The notes beneath the pieces were generated by a model that had not been told where the DNA came from, ran no database searches, and worked only from the letters and a program-made list of their open reading frames with translations. DNA of 64,000 nucleotides from Intrasporangium calvum DSM 43043 (GTDB taxonomy: Bacteria > Actinomycetota > Actinomycetes > Actinomycetales > Dermatophilaceae), in the NCBI RefSeq assembly GCF_000184685.1, contig NC_014830.1, positions 2,790,001-2,854,000 on the forward strand, given 5' to 3'. Below, one piece after another: positions 36,061-44,262 of the stretch. Within the stretch, counting starts at the first letter, position 1. Each line of letters begins with the position of its first letter. The translations under genes were made by a program, and so were the position numbers.

Positions 36061-37062
36061 ATGCGCATCACAGCCCTGGCCGGCGGAGTCGGCGGCGCCC
36101 GTTTCATCCGCGGCCTCCTGCACCACCTCGAGTCAGCCCGACCGGGCGAGCGGGTGGAGGTCACCGTGATCGGCAACACCGGCGACGACATCACCCTCTT
36201 CGGCCTCCGCGTGTGTCCCGACCTCGACACCATCCTCTACACCTTGGGTGGCGGGGTCCACGAAGGGCAAGGCTGGGGACGTGCGGACGAGTCCCACCAC
36301 GTCGCCGACGAGCTCGCGGCCCTCGGGGCGCTTCCCCAGTGGTTCTCTCTGGGCGACAAGGACTTCGCCACGCACATCTACCGCTCCCAGCTCCTGGCGC
36401 AGGGCCTCCCCCTCAGCGCGGTCACCGCCCGGCTCGGCGCACGTTGGGGGCTCCCCGACCAGGGCGTGACGCTGCTGCCCATGACTGACACCCCCGTGGA
36501 GACCCACGTGGTCGTGACGGAGGGCGGCGAGCAACGCGCCATTCACTTCCAGGAGTGGTGGGTCCGCCACCGGGCCTCCCTCCATGCGGACCGCTTCGTC
36601 GTGGCCGGACTCGACGCGGCTGCACCTGCGCCCGGGGTCCTCGAGGCGATCCGCACCGCCGACGTCGTCCTGCTCCCGCCCAGCAACCCCGTGGTCTCCA
36701 TCGGCATCATCCTCGGGGTCCCGGGAGTGAGGGATGCGCTGCGTGGCACCCGCGCTCCCGTCGTCGGCGTGTCACCGCTCATCGGGGGCCGGCCCGTTCG
36801 CGGCCACGCGGACCTGTGCCTCAGGGCGATCGGTGTCGCGTCGACGAGCGCGGCGGTCGCCGGCCTCTACGCAGACTTCCTCGACGGCTGGCTCGTGGAC
36901 CCGGCGGACCCGATGGAGGAGCCGCCGTCCGGCTCGGCCCCCGCGCTGGTCCGGCGCCCGCTGCTCATGAGCTCGGTCGAGGCCGCCGCCGACATCGCCG
37001 GAGCCGCGCTCAGCCTCGCCGAGAGCCGGGCCGACCGACGCGGACTCGGGGGCGGCAGATGA
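36061..37062 (+). CDS. fbiA: 2-phospho-L-lactate (phosphoenolpyruvyl) transferase FbiA (CofD)
   Basis: A 333-residue enzyme of coenzyme F420 biosynthesis. It joins the activated 2-phospholactyl or phosphoenolpyruvyl group to 7,8-didemethyl-8-hydroxy-5-deazariboflavin (FO). Hallmarks are the nucleotide-binding start ITALAGGVGGARFIRGL, TVIGNTGDDITLFGLRVCPDLDTILYTLGG, and VLLPPSNPVVSIGIILGVPG. ATG 36061 gives the conserved start. It overlaps fbiB by four bases (ATGA). The GG and PSNP motifs are intact. Confidence 0.95.
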   Translation: MRITALAGGVGGARFIRGLLHHLESARPGERVEVTVIGNTGDDITLFGLRVCPDLDTILYTLGGGVHEGQGWGRADESHHVADELAALGALPQWFSLGDKDFATHIYRSQLLAQGLPLSAVTARLGARWGLPDQGVTLLPMTDTPVETHVVVTEGGEQRAIHFQEWWVRHRASLHADRFVVAGLDAAAPAPGVLEAIRTADVVLLPPSNPVVSIGIILGVPGVRDALRGTRAPVVGVSPLIGGRPVRGHADLCLRAIGVASTSAAVAGLYADFLDGWLVDPADPMEEPPSGSAPALVRRPLLMSSVEAAADIAGAALSLAESRADRRGLGGGR

Positions 37063-38165
37063 GCCGGCCCGACGGGCGCGACCATGCCACCGCTTCGACG
37101 GTCTCCATCACGCCTCTGACCGGCATCCCGGAAGTCCGCGACGGAGACTCGCTCGCCGAGGTGGTGGATGCGGGACTGAACGCGTCCGGCCTGGCGCTGG
37201 AGGCCGGCGACATCATCGTCGTGTCGAGCAAGGTGGCCAGCAAGTCGCTCGGGCTCGTGACCCACGATCCGAACAAGGACCGGGTCGTCGCCGCCGAGAC
37301 GGAGTACGTCGTGGCCGAGCGGGCGCTGGCGGGCCGGGTCACGCGCATCGTCCGGTCCAAGGCTGGACCCGTCATGGCGGCCGCCGGGGTGGACGGGTCC
37401 AACACCGGAGAGCACGGGGGCTGGCTGCTGCTCCCCCACGACCCGGACGCGGTCTGTGAACGGCTCCGGGACGAGCTCGTGCGGCGCCATGGAGTCCGGC
37501 TCGGAGTCATCCTCAGCGACACCTCGGGGCGGCCCTGGCGGATCGGCCAGGTGGACTTCGCGCTCGGTGTCCACGGCGTGCGGGCCACCGACGACCTGCG
37601 GGGCGGCACGGACGCGGACGGCAGGCGGCTCGAGGTGACGACGCGGGCGGTTGCGGACGAGATCGCCTCCGCGGCAGACCTCGCCAAGGGCAAGGTCCAC
37701 GGGGTGCCTGCGGCAGTGGTCCGGGGGCTGGGACGGTTCGTCCCCGCCTCGGCCGATCCGTCCGCACCACGGGGACGTGATCTCGTCCGCGCCGGGCCCG
37801 ACGACTGGTTCGGCTACGGTCGGGTCGAGGCGGTCCGCGCCGCCCTGGGAGTCGAGCCAGGCACCCCGGACGCGGAAACGGTGGGGATCCCGCCAACTTC
37901 ACGCTCCGACTCGAGCCGGCTCGACGCCGTGGGCCGGGCGGTGCGCGTCGCACTCCATGCGGTGGGCTCGGGCACGGCCGACGTCGGACCGCGGTCCGTG
38001 ACACTCGGAGCAGACACGCCGTACGAGCTCGGACGTCTCGTGGCTCGGCTCGAGGCGGCGCTGTGGAGCGAGTGGCTGCACGGCTCCGCCGGAGAACCGA
38101 GTGCCGATGGGCGCGCCGTCGTCGTCACGGTGGACGCGGCGCCCAGCAGGCACCCGCGGCCCTGA
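37059..38165 (+). CDS. fbiB: F420-0:gamma-glutamyl ligase (CofE domain), lacking the nitroreductase half of FbiB
   Basis: A 368-residue protein. Residues ~15-260 form the CofE ligase domain (ITPLTGIPEVRDGDSL, GDIIVVSSKVASKSLGLV, RIVRSKAGPVMAAAGVDGSNTGEHGGWLLLPHDPDAVCE, LGVILSDTSGRPWRIGQVDFALGVHG), which adds glutamates to F420. Mycobacterial FbiB carries a ~200-residue FMN-binding nitroreductase domain after this; here the remaining ~110 residues (DAVGRAVRVALHAVGSG...) do not look like it. The dehydro-F420 reduction step must then be done by another protein or be absent. It starts within the fbiA stop. Confidence 0.82.
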   Translation: MSRPDGRDHATASTVSITPLTGIPEVRDGDSLAEVVDAGLNASGLALEAGDIIVVSSKVASKSLGLVTHDPNKDRVVAAETEYVVAERALAGRVTRIVRSKAGPVMAAAGVDGSNTGEHGGWLLLPHDPDAVCERLRDELVRRHGVRLGVILSDTSGRPWRIGQVDFALGVHGVRATDDLRGGTDADGRRLEVTTRAVADEIASAADLAKGKVHGVPAAVVRGLGRFVPASADPSAPRGRDLVRAGPDDWFGYGRVEAVRAALGVEPGTPDAETVGIPPTSRSDSSRLDAVGRAVRVALHAVGSGTADVGPRSVTLGADTPYELGRLVARLEAALWSEWLHGSAGEPSADGRAVVVTVDAAPSRHPRP

Positions 38166-38186
38166 CCCGGCCGGCCCCAACGCGGG

Positions 38187-38232
38187 GACGGGAAGCACCG
38201 GCAGGGCGACGGCCCTGCTCCCGAGTCCCGTC
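38187..38232. terminator. Two-tier hairpin between convergent fbiB and oxidoreductase genes
   Basis: An inner 7-bp stem GCAGGGC/GCCCTGC with loop GACG (38201-38218) lies within an outer 7-bp stem GACGGGA/TCCCGTC (38187-38193 with 38226-38232). It overlaps the last base pairs of the convergent gene's stop. Confidence 0.6.
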
Positions 38233-39202
38233 AGGACACGTGGAAGACGACCTTGCCGAACACGTCACCGTCGACCATCCGCGCGAAGCCGTCCCGGGCG
38301 TCCGCCAGCGGCAGGACGGTGTCGATGACCGGCTCGATCCCTTGCTGGACGATGAACCGAGACAGGTGGGCGAGCTCGTCGTGCGTCCCCATCGTCGAGC
38401 CCACGACGCGAAGCTGCTTGAAGAAGATCTTCGTCAGCTCGGCCTTGCTGGGAGCGTCGCCCGAGGTCGCACCGGAGATCACGATGGTGCCCCCGGGGCG
38501 GAGGGAGTTCACCGAGTGTGACCACGTTGCCGCGCCGACGGTCTCCATGACGGCGTCGACCCGCTCGGGCAGCCGGTCTCCTGATCCGAAGGCCTGGTCC
38601 GCTCCGATGCTCAGAGCCTTCTCGGCCTTGCCCGCATCGCGGGAGGTGACCCACATCCGGTACCCGGCGGCCGAACCGAGCTGGATCAGTGCGGTCGCGA
38701 CGCCACCCCCGGCGCCTTGCACGAGGACCGTGCCGCCCGGCTTGACGCCCGAGTTGGTGAAGAGCATCCGGTAGGCCGTGAGCCAGGCCGTGGACAAGCA
38801 GGCCGCCGCCTCCCAGGGCAGGTCGGTCGGCTTGGGAACGAGGTTCCCGCGAGGGACCGAGACGTACTCGGCCAAGGTGCCGTCGTGCAGCTCCGAGAGC
38901 AGCGTCCGCCTCGGGTCGAGCGTCTCGTCCCCCTGCCATCCATCAGACGCGACGACCGCGTGGATGATCACCTCGTTGCCCTCGTCGTCGACTCCCGCGC
39001 CGTCACACCCGAGGACCATCGGCAGCCGGTCGGCCGGCAGGCCGACCCCGCGCAGGGACCACACGTCGTGGTGGTTCAGGCCGGCGGTGCGCAATCGCAC
39101 CCTGACCCAGCCGTCCCGTGGCTCGGGGTCGGGGCGGTCCCCGACGACGAGACCCGAGAGCGGGTCGGTGGACGACTGGCTGGCGGCATAGACAGCGAGC
39201 AT
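38231..39202 (-). CDS. Zinc-type alcohol dehydrogenase / quinone oxidoreductase (MDR superfamily)
   Basis: A 323-residue NAD(P)H-dependent oxidoreductase: GROES-like N-terminal part (VRVRLRTAGLNHHDVWSLRGVGLPADRLPMVLGCDGAG), then the Rossmann domain (GGTVLVQGAGGGVATALIQLGSAAGYRMWVTSRDAGKAEKALSIGAD) and FFKQLRVVGSTMGTHDEL near the end. Catalytic zinc cysteine is not obvious beyond CDGAG, so it may act like quinone oxidoreductases. It may reduce quinones or enones; the substrate is unknown. Start 39202. Confidence 0.85.
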   Translation of the reverse strand: MLAVYAASQSSTDPLSGLVVGDRPDPEPRDGWVRVRLRTAGLNHHDVWSLRGVGLPADRLPMVLGCDGAGVDDEGNEVIIHAVVASDGWQGDETLDPRRTLLSELHDGTLAEYVSVPRGNLVPKPTDLPWEAAACLSTAWLTAYRMLFTNSGVKPGGTVLVQGAGGGVATALIQLGSAAGYRMWVTSRDAGKAEKALSIGADQAFGSGDRLPERVDAVMETVGAATWSHSVNSLRPGGTIVISGATSGDAPSKAELTKIFFKQLRVVGSTMGTHDELAHLSRFIVQQGIEPVIDTVLPLADARDGFARMVDGDVFGKVVFHVS

Positions 39203-39313
39203 GTCAGCACCCTAACCACCCACGGGCGGGACCGGGCAGCGCGTCCGCGTGACGCCCACCGCATCGCCGACCCGCAGGCCGGCCCCCGTCCGGACTGCGG
39301 GAGGGCTGGACGC

Positions 39314-39344
39314 GCCGCTGGGCCCGGAGACCGGGCCCAGCGGC
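39314..39344. terminator. Hairpin after the malic enzyme gene, built partly from repeat copy 4
   Basis: A 14-bp perfect stem (39314-39327 with 39331-39344) with loop AGA. It lies 20 bp past the malic enzyme stop (39365, minus strand). Its right arm is the start of repeat copy 4. Confidence 0.7.
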
Positions 39345-39349
39345 ATACG
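39334..39349 (+). repeat. Dispersed 16-bp repeat, copy 4 (15/16)
   Basis: GGCCCAGCGGCATACG, one mismatch from the consensus AGCCCAGCGGCATACG, in the gap between the malic enzyme and oxidoreductase genes. Confidence 0.75.
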
Positions 39350-39364
39350 ACTCGAAGGAGTGGC

Positions 39365-40534
39365 TCAGCCGTAGCGACGGGCCAGGTGGGACACCGCCTC
39401 GGCCACCCGAGGGGCCACCCGCTCGTCGAAGACGCTCGGCACGACGGACGTCGCGCTCGGCTCGTCGACGAGGTCCGCGATGGCCCGGGCCGCCGCCAGC
39501 TTCATCTCCTCCGTGATGGCCCGCGCTCCTGAGTCGAGGGCACCGCGGAAGATCCCGGGGAAGGCGAGGACGTTGTTGATCTGGTTCGGGAAGTCCGAGC
39601 GTCCCGTCGCCACGACCTCGGCGAACTTGTGAGCCACCTTGGGATGGACCTCAGGATCGGGGTTCGCGAGGGCGAAGATGATGGCCCGGGGCGCCATCCG
39701 CATCAGGTCCCGCTCCGGCACCGTCCCCCCCGAGACGCCGATGTAGACGTCAGAGCCCTCGAGCGCATCGCCGAGCAGCCCGACCCGGCCCGTCCGGTTC
39801 GTCAGCGCACGGAGGGACTCCTTGTGCTCCGGCAGGCCGGTCCGGTCCGGGCCGATGATGCCCCGGGAGTCAGTGACGATGACATCCCCCACACCCGCGG
39901 ACACGAGGATGGACGACACCGCCACACCCGCGGCGCCCGCACCGGACACGACGACGGTGAGGTCCTCGAGGCGCTTCTCGACCACGAGCGCCGCGTTGAA
40001 CAGCGCTGCGAGGGCGACGATGGCCGTCCCGTGCTGGTCGTCGTGGAACACGGGGATGTCGAGACGCTCCTTGAGACGCCGCTCGATCTCGAAGCACCGC
40101 GGGGCGGAGATGTCCTCGAGGTTGATCCCGCCGTACGTCGGGGCGAACCGCGCCACGGCCTCGACGATCTCGTCGACCGTGCCCGTCTCGAGGCAGACGG
40201 GCACGGCATCGACGTCAGCGAAGTGCTTGAAGAGGACGGCCTTGCCCTCCATCACCGGCATGGCAGCGAGGGGACCGATGTCGCCGAGCCCGAGGACCGC
40301 CGTGCCGTCGCTCACCACGGCCACGGTGTTGCGCCGGGTCGTGTAGCGGGACGCGAGCGTCGGGTCCGCGGCGATCGCCCGGGACACCTCGGCCACGCCG
40401 GGCGTGTAGAGCAGCGACAGGTCGTGCGCATCGCGCAGGGGTGACGTCTCGTGTACCCCGAGCTTGCCGCCCTCGTGGGCCCGAAACACCGGGTCGTTCA
40501 CGTCGAAGGGTGGGGTGACGGGTAACGCACTCAT
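39365..40534 (-). CDS. NAD(P)-dependent malic enzyme
   Basis: A 389-residue bacterial-type malic enzyme that decarboxylates malate to pyruvate with NAD(P)H formation. Motifs: the N-terminal [16 protein letters not shown], the conserved [36 protein letters not shown], metal and substrate region [31 protein letters not shown], and the Rossmann stretch [19 protein letters not shown] 40534 starts SALPVTPP; the frame is open further upstream to 40627 without similarity. It is transcribed alone. Confidence 0.93.
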   Translation of the reverse strand: MSALPVTPPFDVNDPVFRAHEGGKLGVHETSPLRDAHDLSLLYTPGVAEVSRAIAADPTLASRYTTRRNTVAVVSDGTAVLGLGDIGPLAAMPVMEGKAVLFKHFADVDAVPVCLETGTVDEIVEAVARFAPTYGGINLEDISAPRCFEIERRLKERLDIPVFHDDQHGTAIVALAALFNAALVVEKRLEDLTVVVSGAGAAGVAVSSILVSAGVGDVIVTDSRGIIGPDRTGLPEHKESLRALTNRTGRVGLLGDALEGSDVYIGVSGGTVPERDLMRMAPRAIIFALANPDPEVHPKVAHKFAEVVATGRSDFPNQINNVLAFPGIFRGALDSGARAITEEMKLAAARAIADLVDEPSATSVVPSVFDERVAPRVAEAVSHLARRYG

Positions 40535-40708
40535 GAGAGGAACCTCGTTCGCATCAACAGGGCATCGCGAGCCCTGGCGGAAATGGCTAGGGCCGCGGGT
40601 CTGGCCTCTGGTACGAAAATGCGACACGGGGGTTGCCCGAACGGAGACAGTCTCCCACGAACCGCGTCCGAGCGGCAGAGGGGCGACGAACTTCCGGTGT
40701 GGGTCGGG

Positions 40709-42022
40709 TCACCGCCGCAACTCTTGCGGCGTCACGAGGAGGCCGGAGGCATCGAGGTGCCGCAGCAGGGCGTCAACCACATGGGGGTCGTACTCGTAGC
40801 CGAGTCCGAGGTAGATCCGCTCCACGGCCGTCTCCCGGGCGCGCGGGCTGCGTGACCCGCCCGTCAGGTCCTCGTAGGCGTTGACCACCTTGAGGATCCG
40901 GCTCGTGAGCGGGATCTCCTCGCCGAACTCGCGGGCCTGCCGGAAGGGGGTCGCCTGGTGCTCCAGGATGGTCGCGGCGTCGTCGAGGACGCCGGTCTCG
41001 CGGACGATCGCCAGGGTGTCCGCCCCGATCCGGCGCTGGTCCGCGGGGGCGGCGAGCACGGTGGCTCCCCCAGGGATGGGGTCGACGAGGGCCACCTGGC
41101 CGATGTCGTGGAGCAGGGCGGCGTACTCGAGGTTGGCCAGCTCCCGGTCTGGCAGCCCCAGCCCGCGTCCCACGGCGAGGGCGGTGGCTGCCACCCGCTC
41201 GGAATGACCGGCAGGCGTGTACCCGGCCGCATCGGTGAGCCGGGACAGCGTCCGGATGCTCTGGAGGTAGGTGGCTCGGATGCTGACGTAGCGACGGAAG
41301 GCGAAGAGCGTCAACACCAGTGGTGAGAGGAAGAGCGGCACGGCGGGGGCGCCGAGCGGCGGTACCGCGAGCGCGATGAGGACGCCGGTCACCGCCAGGG
41401 CGGTGGACAGCGGGAAGGTCGACCGGACCTCGTCCTTGAACGTCTGCCACCAGGCCGCTCGCAGCAGGGCCCGGGCCGTCGTCGTCACGAAGGCGTCGGC
41501 CAGGAGCGCGACAACGGCGATGGCGAGCATGAGTACGGCCCGCTGCCACGGGTCGAGCCCGTCGTCCCCCACGGGTCTCCCACGCACCTGGCCGAGGTGC
41601 ACCACGCGGTACAGCAGGGCAGCGACGGCGACGCTGACGAACCGACCGGTCGTCTCGACCGGGCTCACCTGCCGCCCGGTGAGGTGTCGGACCAGGGCCA
41701 CGACGGTGATCGCCGAGGCGGTCACCGCGAGCAGGAAGACGGAGCCGTACGACACGCCCCGCCCGTCCGGGAGCTGAGCCGTGAAGACGAAGCCCAGGGC
41801 TGCCGCGGTGGCGAGCGGCGCCGACTCCCGGAAACGCGGCCCGGCCACCTGGAACCACTCACCCAGCAGGATGGCCGCGGTGAAGGTGGCGACGAGGACC
41901 GCGCTGTCCGCCTCGTCCCAGGCCGGCGAGTCGGCCGAGAGAACGACGAGGATGACGCACGTCGCGATCGCGGCGGCAGCGGCGGACAGCGGCTTGACTC
42001 GCTCGGCAAGCGTCGCGTTCAC
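40709..42022 (-). CDS. Membrane protein with a degenerate HD-GYP-like domain (A)
   Basis: A 437-residue protein. The N-terminal ~220 residues hold about seven membrane helices. The C-terminal domain resembles HD-GYP phosphodiesterases: SRLTDAAGYTPAGHSERVAATALAVGRGLGLPDRELANLEYAALLHDIGQVALVDP, then TILEHQATPFRQA and IPLTSRILKVVNAYEDLTGG. The HD metal pair (LLHDIGQ) is present, but the GYP motif, the HH pair and the middle histidine are not recognisable, so canonical c-di-GMP hydrolysis is unlikely. GTG 42022 overlaps the stop of the related gene B (GTGA). A small hairpin lies over its stop. Confidence 0.75.
   Translation of the reverse strand: MNATLAERVKPLSAAAAAIATCVILVVLSADSPAWDEADSAVLVATFTAAILLGEWFQVAGPRFRESAPLATAAALGFVFTAQLPDGRGVSYGSVFLLAVTASAITVVALVRHLTGRQVSPVETTGRFVSVAVAALLYRVVHLGQVRGRPVGDDGLDPWQRAVLMLAIAVVALLADAFVTTTARALLRAAWWQTFKDEVRSTFPLSTALAVTGVLIALAVPPLGAPAVPLFLSPLVLTLFAFRRYVSIRATYLQSIRTLSRLTDAAGYTPAGHSERVAATALAVGRGLGLPDRELANLEYAALLHDIGQVALVDPIPGGATVLAAPADQRRIGADTLAIVRETGVLDDAATILEHQATPFRQAREFGEEIPLTSRILKVVNAYEDLTGGSRSPRARETAVERIYLGLGYEYDPHVVDALLRHLDASGLLVTPQELRR
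40713..40731 (-). terminator. Hairpin overlapping the 3' end of HD-domain gene A
   Basis: An 8-bp stem CGCCGCAA/TTGCGGCG with loop CTC, lying in the last codons of the gene. No T run follows. It could act as a terminator at the end of this operon. Confidence 0.4.
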
Positions 42023-43353
42023 GTGTCGGCGCCCTCACTCGGGGGCCACTCGTGCTTGGCCAGGACCCGCCGCAAGGCGTCGAGGACCACCGGGTCGAAT
42101 CGGCCCCGGTCGGCGTCGAGGAGGCCGACGGCCGACTCCGGGGTCAGCGGCCGGTCGGGCAGGTCGACCTGGGTGAGGTCGGTGAGCTCCCCTGCGACCG
42201 CGACGATCCGCGCCGAGACCGGGATGTCGGCCCCGGCGAGGGAGCCGGGCCCACCGTGGCCGTCGAACCGCTCGTGCTGGTGGCGGATCCCGGAGCGCGC
42301 CTCGTCGAGGAAGCTGATGCCCTCGACCATGCGTGCGCCCACGACGCCGTGAGTGGTGAGGAGGCGACGTTCCTGCGACGTCATGAGGTCCGGCGACCGT
42401 CGGAGAGTGCGAGCCGGGATGGCCAGGTGCCCGATCTCGTGGAGCGTCCCCGCGTAGCGCACGGCCCCGATCTGGTGCGGCCCGAGGCCGAGCTCCTCGG
42501 CGAGCCACTCCGACAGGCGAGCCGCCCGGCGGCTGCGCTCGATGGCGGCTGGCTCCTTCTTGCCGAGCGCGGTCACGAGGGTGTCAAGGGTTCGCTCGTG
42601 CGAGCGCAGCTCGTCGCCGTACTGGATGAACGCCCACCGGGCTGCCAGGAGGGGTGCGAGGACGAGGACGGCACTGAACGGCCCGAGCTGCGCGGGGAAC
42701 CACAGGACGACGAAGAGGAAGCCGATGATGCCGTAGCCCACGTAGGCCCACCCCGAGCCGCTGAGCACCCGCCGCACCATGATGGTGAACGGCACCCCCT
42801 GGTAGAAGTGGATGACGCCGGCCAGGAGCAGGGCGTTGGTGAGGCACCCGACGACGTCGGCGATGAGGATCGGGACGCCGACGGAATGGGTGATCGTCAA
42901 CACGCCGTGCATCGACTCGAGCTGCCGCTCACCTCCTGCCGCCAGATAGGCGAGCGCGCCGACCGCGCCGATGATCCCCGTCATGGCCACGTTGAACGTC
43001 GTCTGCAGCCGCAGTCTCCCCCGGTCCGTCGCCATCGACACCGTGCCGACGAACCACGCGCCGAACGGGCCGACGATGACGCCGGCCGCGAGCAGGATGA
43101 TGCTGTTGAAGGAGAAGCCGATGCGGGAGCCGACATCCGGCTCGCGCAGCCGGTAGCTGAGGGTGGCCATGGCGGCCAGGATCGCGAGGGGCCAGAGCTC
43201 AGGCATTCCGAACGCGCTGTAGGTGTACGCACCCATGGCCACCGACACGGCCGCCGTCAGGAAGATGAAGCTGTGGAGAGCCACCGAGCGCTTGGAGATG
43301 GCGCGTCCCCGCAGGGAGGAGGGGATGCTGCGGGAACGGGACAGGATGCTCAT
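42019..43353 (-). CDS. Membrane protein with a degenerate HD-GYP-like domain (B)
   Basis: A 444-residue protein with about seven N-terminal membrane helices (FIFLTAAVSVAMGAYTYSAFG, LWPLAILAAMATLSYRLR, IILLAAGVIVGPFGAWFVGTVS...). The C-terminal domain reads AVRYAGTLHEIGHLAIPARTLRRSPDLMTSQERRLLTTHGVVGARMVEGISFLDEARSGIRHQHERFDGHGGPGSLAGADIPVSARIVAVAGEL. It has the HxxxG helix and a HERFDGHGGP match to the HHExxDGxGYP block, but the HD pair is HE and GYP is GGP. It pairs with gene A, which keeps HD but lacks the rest. ATG 43353 lacks a clear ribosome-binding site. Confidence 0.75.
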   Translation of the reverse strand: MSILSRSRSIPSSLRGRAISKRSVALHSFIFLTAAVSVAMGAYTYSAFGMPELWPLAILAAMATLSYRLREPDVGSRIGFSFNSIILLAAGVIVGPFGAWFVGTVSMATDRGRLRLQTTFNVAMTGIIGAVGALAYLAAGGERQLESMHGVLTITHSVGVPILIADVVGCLTNALLLAGVIHFYQGVPFTIMVRRVLSGSGWAYVGYGIIGFLFVVLWFPAQLGPFSAVLVLAPLLAARWAFIQYGDELRSHERTLDTLVTALGKKEPAAIERSRRAARLSEWLAEELGLGPHQIGAVRYAGTLHEIGHLAIPARTLRRSPDLMTSQERRLLTTHGVVGARMVEGISFLDEARSGIRHQHERFDGHGGPGSLAGADIPVSARIVAVAGELTDLTQVDLPDRPLTPESAVGLLDADRGRFDPVVLDALRRVLAKHEWPPSEGADT

Positions 43354-43399
43354 CTACGCCGTGCGGCCGATGAGCCCGATCATCGGACCGGAGTGGGAA

Positions 43400-43495
43400 T
43401 CAGGTTCCCCACGTCCACGTGTCGCTGCCCAGGACGGTCGCCAGGCTCACGACGAACGGGCTCGCCGCGAGGGCGATGAGGAGTTTGCGCAACAT
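43400..43495 (-). CDS. 31-residue hydrophobic peptide
   Basis: A short open frame preceded by a very strong AAAGGAG eight bases before its ATG. The product (MLRKLLIALAASPFVV... ending TWTWGT) has a basic start, a single hydrophobic helix and a short polar end, like a small membrane peptide. It lies 46 bp upstream of HD-domain gene B on the same strand and is likely part of the same transcript. Without homologues I cannot tell whether it is a functional peptide or a leader peptide. The Shine-Dalgarno strength, better than that of the following gene, is the main evidence. Confidence 0.6.
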   Translation of the reverse strand: MLRKLLIALAASPFVVSLATVLGSDTWTWGT

Positions 43496-43760
43496 GGTGG
43501 GGGCTCCTTTATCGGGACACATGAACGCAGGCACCCTGAGCGGGGCCAACAGGTGCGTCGCTTACAGAGTGCCAAACTTGTCGGCTCTTGCGGGGAAACC
43601 GACCCCCAGGAACGTCATTCTTTACCAAGTTCTTAACCTTCTCGGGCCGCCCGACGCCCAGAGACGCACGGATTGGGGCCTCAGGCGCCGATGTGGAAGA
43701 ATCAGGGCTTCGTGCCCTCGGGGCACTGACCACCCAGCACCACCGACGAAAAGAGCCGAG

Positions 43761-43835
43761 ATGAGCAAGCGCGCCCGCAAGCGCCGCTCGCGCAAGGGCA
43801 ACGCAGCCAACCACGGCCGCAAGCCCAACGCCTGA
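43761..43835 (+). CDS. Ribosomal protein bL37 (24 residues)
   Basis: A 24-residue, very basic protein (start MSKRARKRRSRKGN, end NHGRKPNA) matching the actinobacterial large-subunit protein bL37, which in mycobacteria sits in a pocket of 23S rRNA. ATG 43761 has AAAAGAG upstream. A large compound hairpin follows. It is too short for many gene finders. I am fairly sure of the family from the KR-rich start and the NHGKRPNA-like end. Confidence 0.85.
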   Translation: MSKRARKRRSRKGNAANHGRKPNA

Positions 43836-43870
43836 GCCGCGGCGTGCTCAGCACGCCTCGCCCGAAGTCC

Positions 43871-43935
43871 AAAGAGCAGCTTGTCGCACGTCCGCCGGGG
43901 CCAGCCCCGGCGCAGCGTGCCGCAAGCTGCTCTTT
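43871..43935. terminator. Compound bidirectional terminator between bL37 and rsrA
   Basis: An outer 13-bp stem AAAGAGCAGCTTG/CAAGCTGCTCTTT (43871-43883 with 43923-43935), enclosing GCACG/CGTGC and a GC-rich inner stem GCCGGGGC/GCCCCGGC. The plus strand shows CTCTTTT after the stem, giving a short T run. It separates the convergent bL37 and rsrA genes. Confidence 0.85.
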
Positions 43936-43971
43936 TGGTTTCCGTTCAGCCGACCCGTCCGCTGAACGTGG

Positions 43972-44262
43972 TCAGCTGCCGCCCTCGATCCGGAACACCG
44001 TCAGCGAGATGCGGCTCATGATCGACGTGCGCAGCTGGTCCGGCGCGTGCTCCGCACTGCAGGACCGTTTGATGAGGGCCTTGAGCGTCGTGTCGAGGTT
44101 GTACTCGTGGAGGCAGGGACCGCACTCGTCGAGGTGGGCCTGGATCTTGGCGCAGTCCGTTGGCCCGAGCTCACCGTCGAGGAACTCGTAGACGCGGAGG
44201 AGGGCTTCGGAGCAGTCGGTCCGCCCTGCCGGTGCCGCGTCGTCACGCTCGGCCATGCCCAT
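43972..44262 (-). CDS. rsrA: Mycothiol-system anti-sigma-R factor (RsrA-like zinc-binding anti-sigma)
   Basis: A 96-residue ZAS-family anti-sigma factor. The HxxxCxxC motif HLDECGPC, plus an N-terminal cysteine (CSEALLRVYEFLDGEL, TDCAK), would bind zinc and sense disulfide stress. It overlaps the sigR stop by one base (TGATG); a GTG at 44265 is an alternative start. Under thiol oxidation the zinc is released and SigR is freed to transcribe thioredoxin, mycothiol and proteolysis genes. Confidence 0.9.
   Translation of the reverse strand: MGMAERDDAAPAGRTDCSEALLRVYEFLDGELGPTDCAKIQAHLDECGPCLHEYNLDTTLKALIKRSCSAEHAPDQLRTSIMSRISLTVFRIEGGS

Noticed and set aside
43496-43640. Canonical c-di-GMP (GEMM) riboswitch upstream of the HD genes
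   Set aside because: A GACGCA string and a possible GNRA-like loop appear, but the conserved flanking blocks are missing, so I list only unspecific hairpins.
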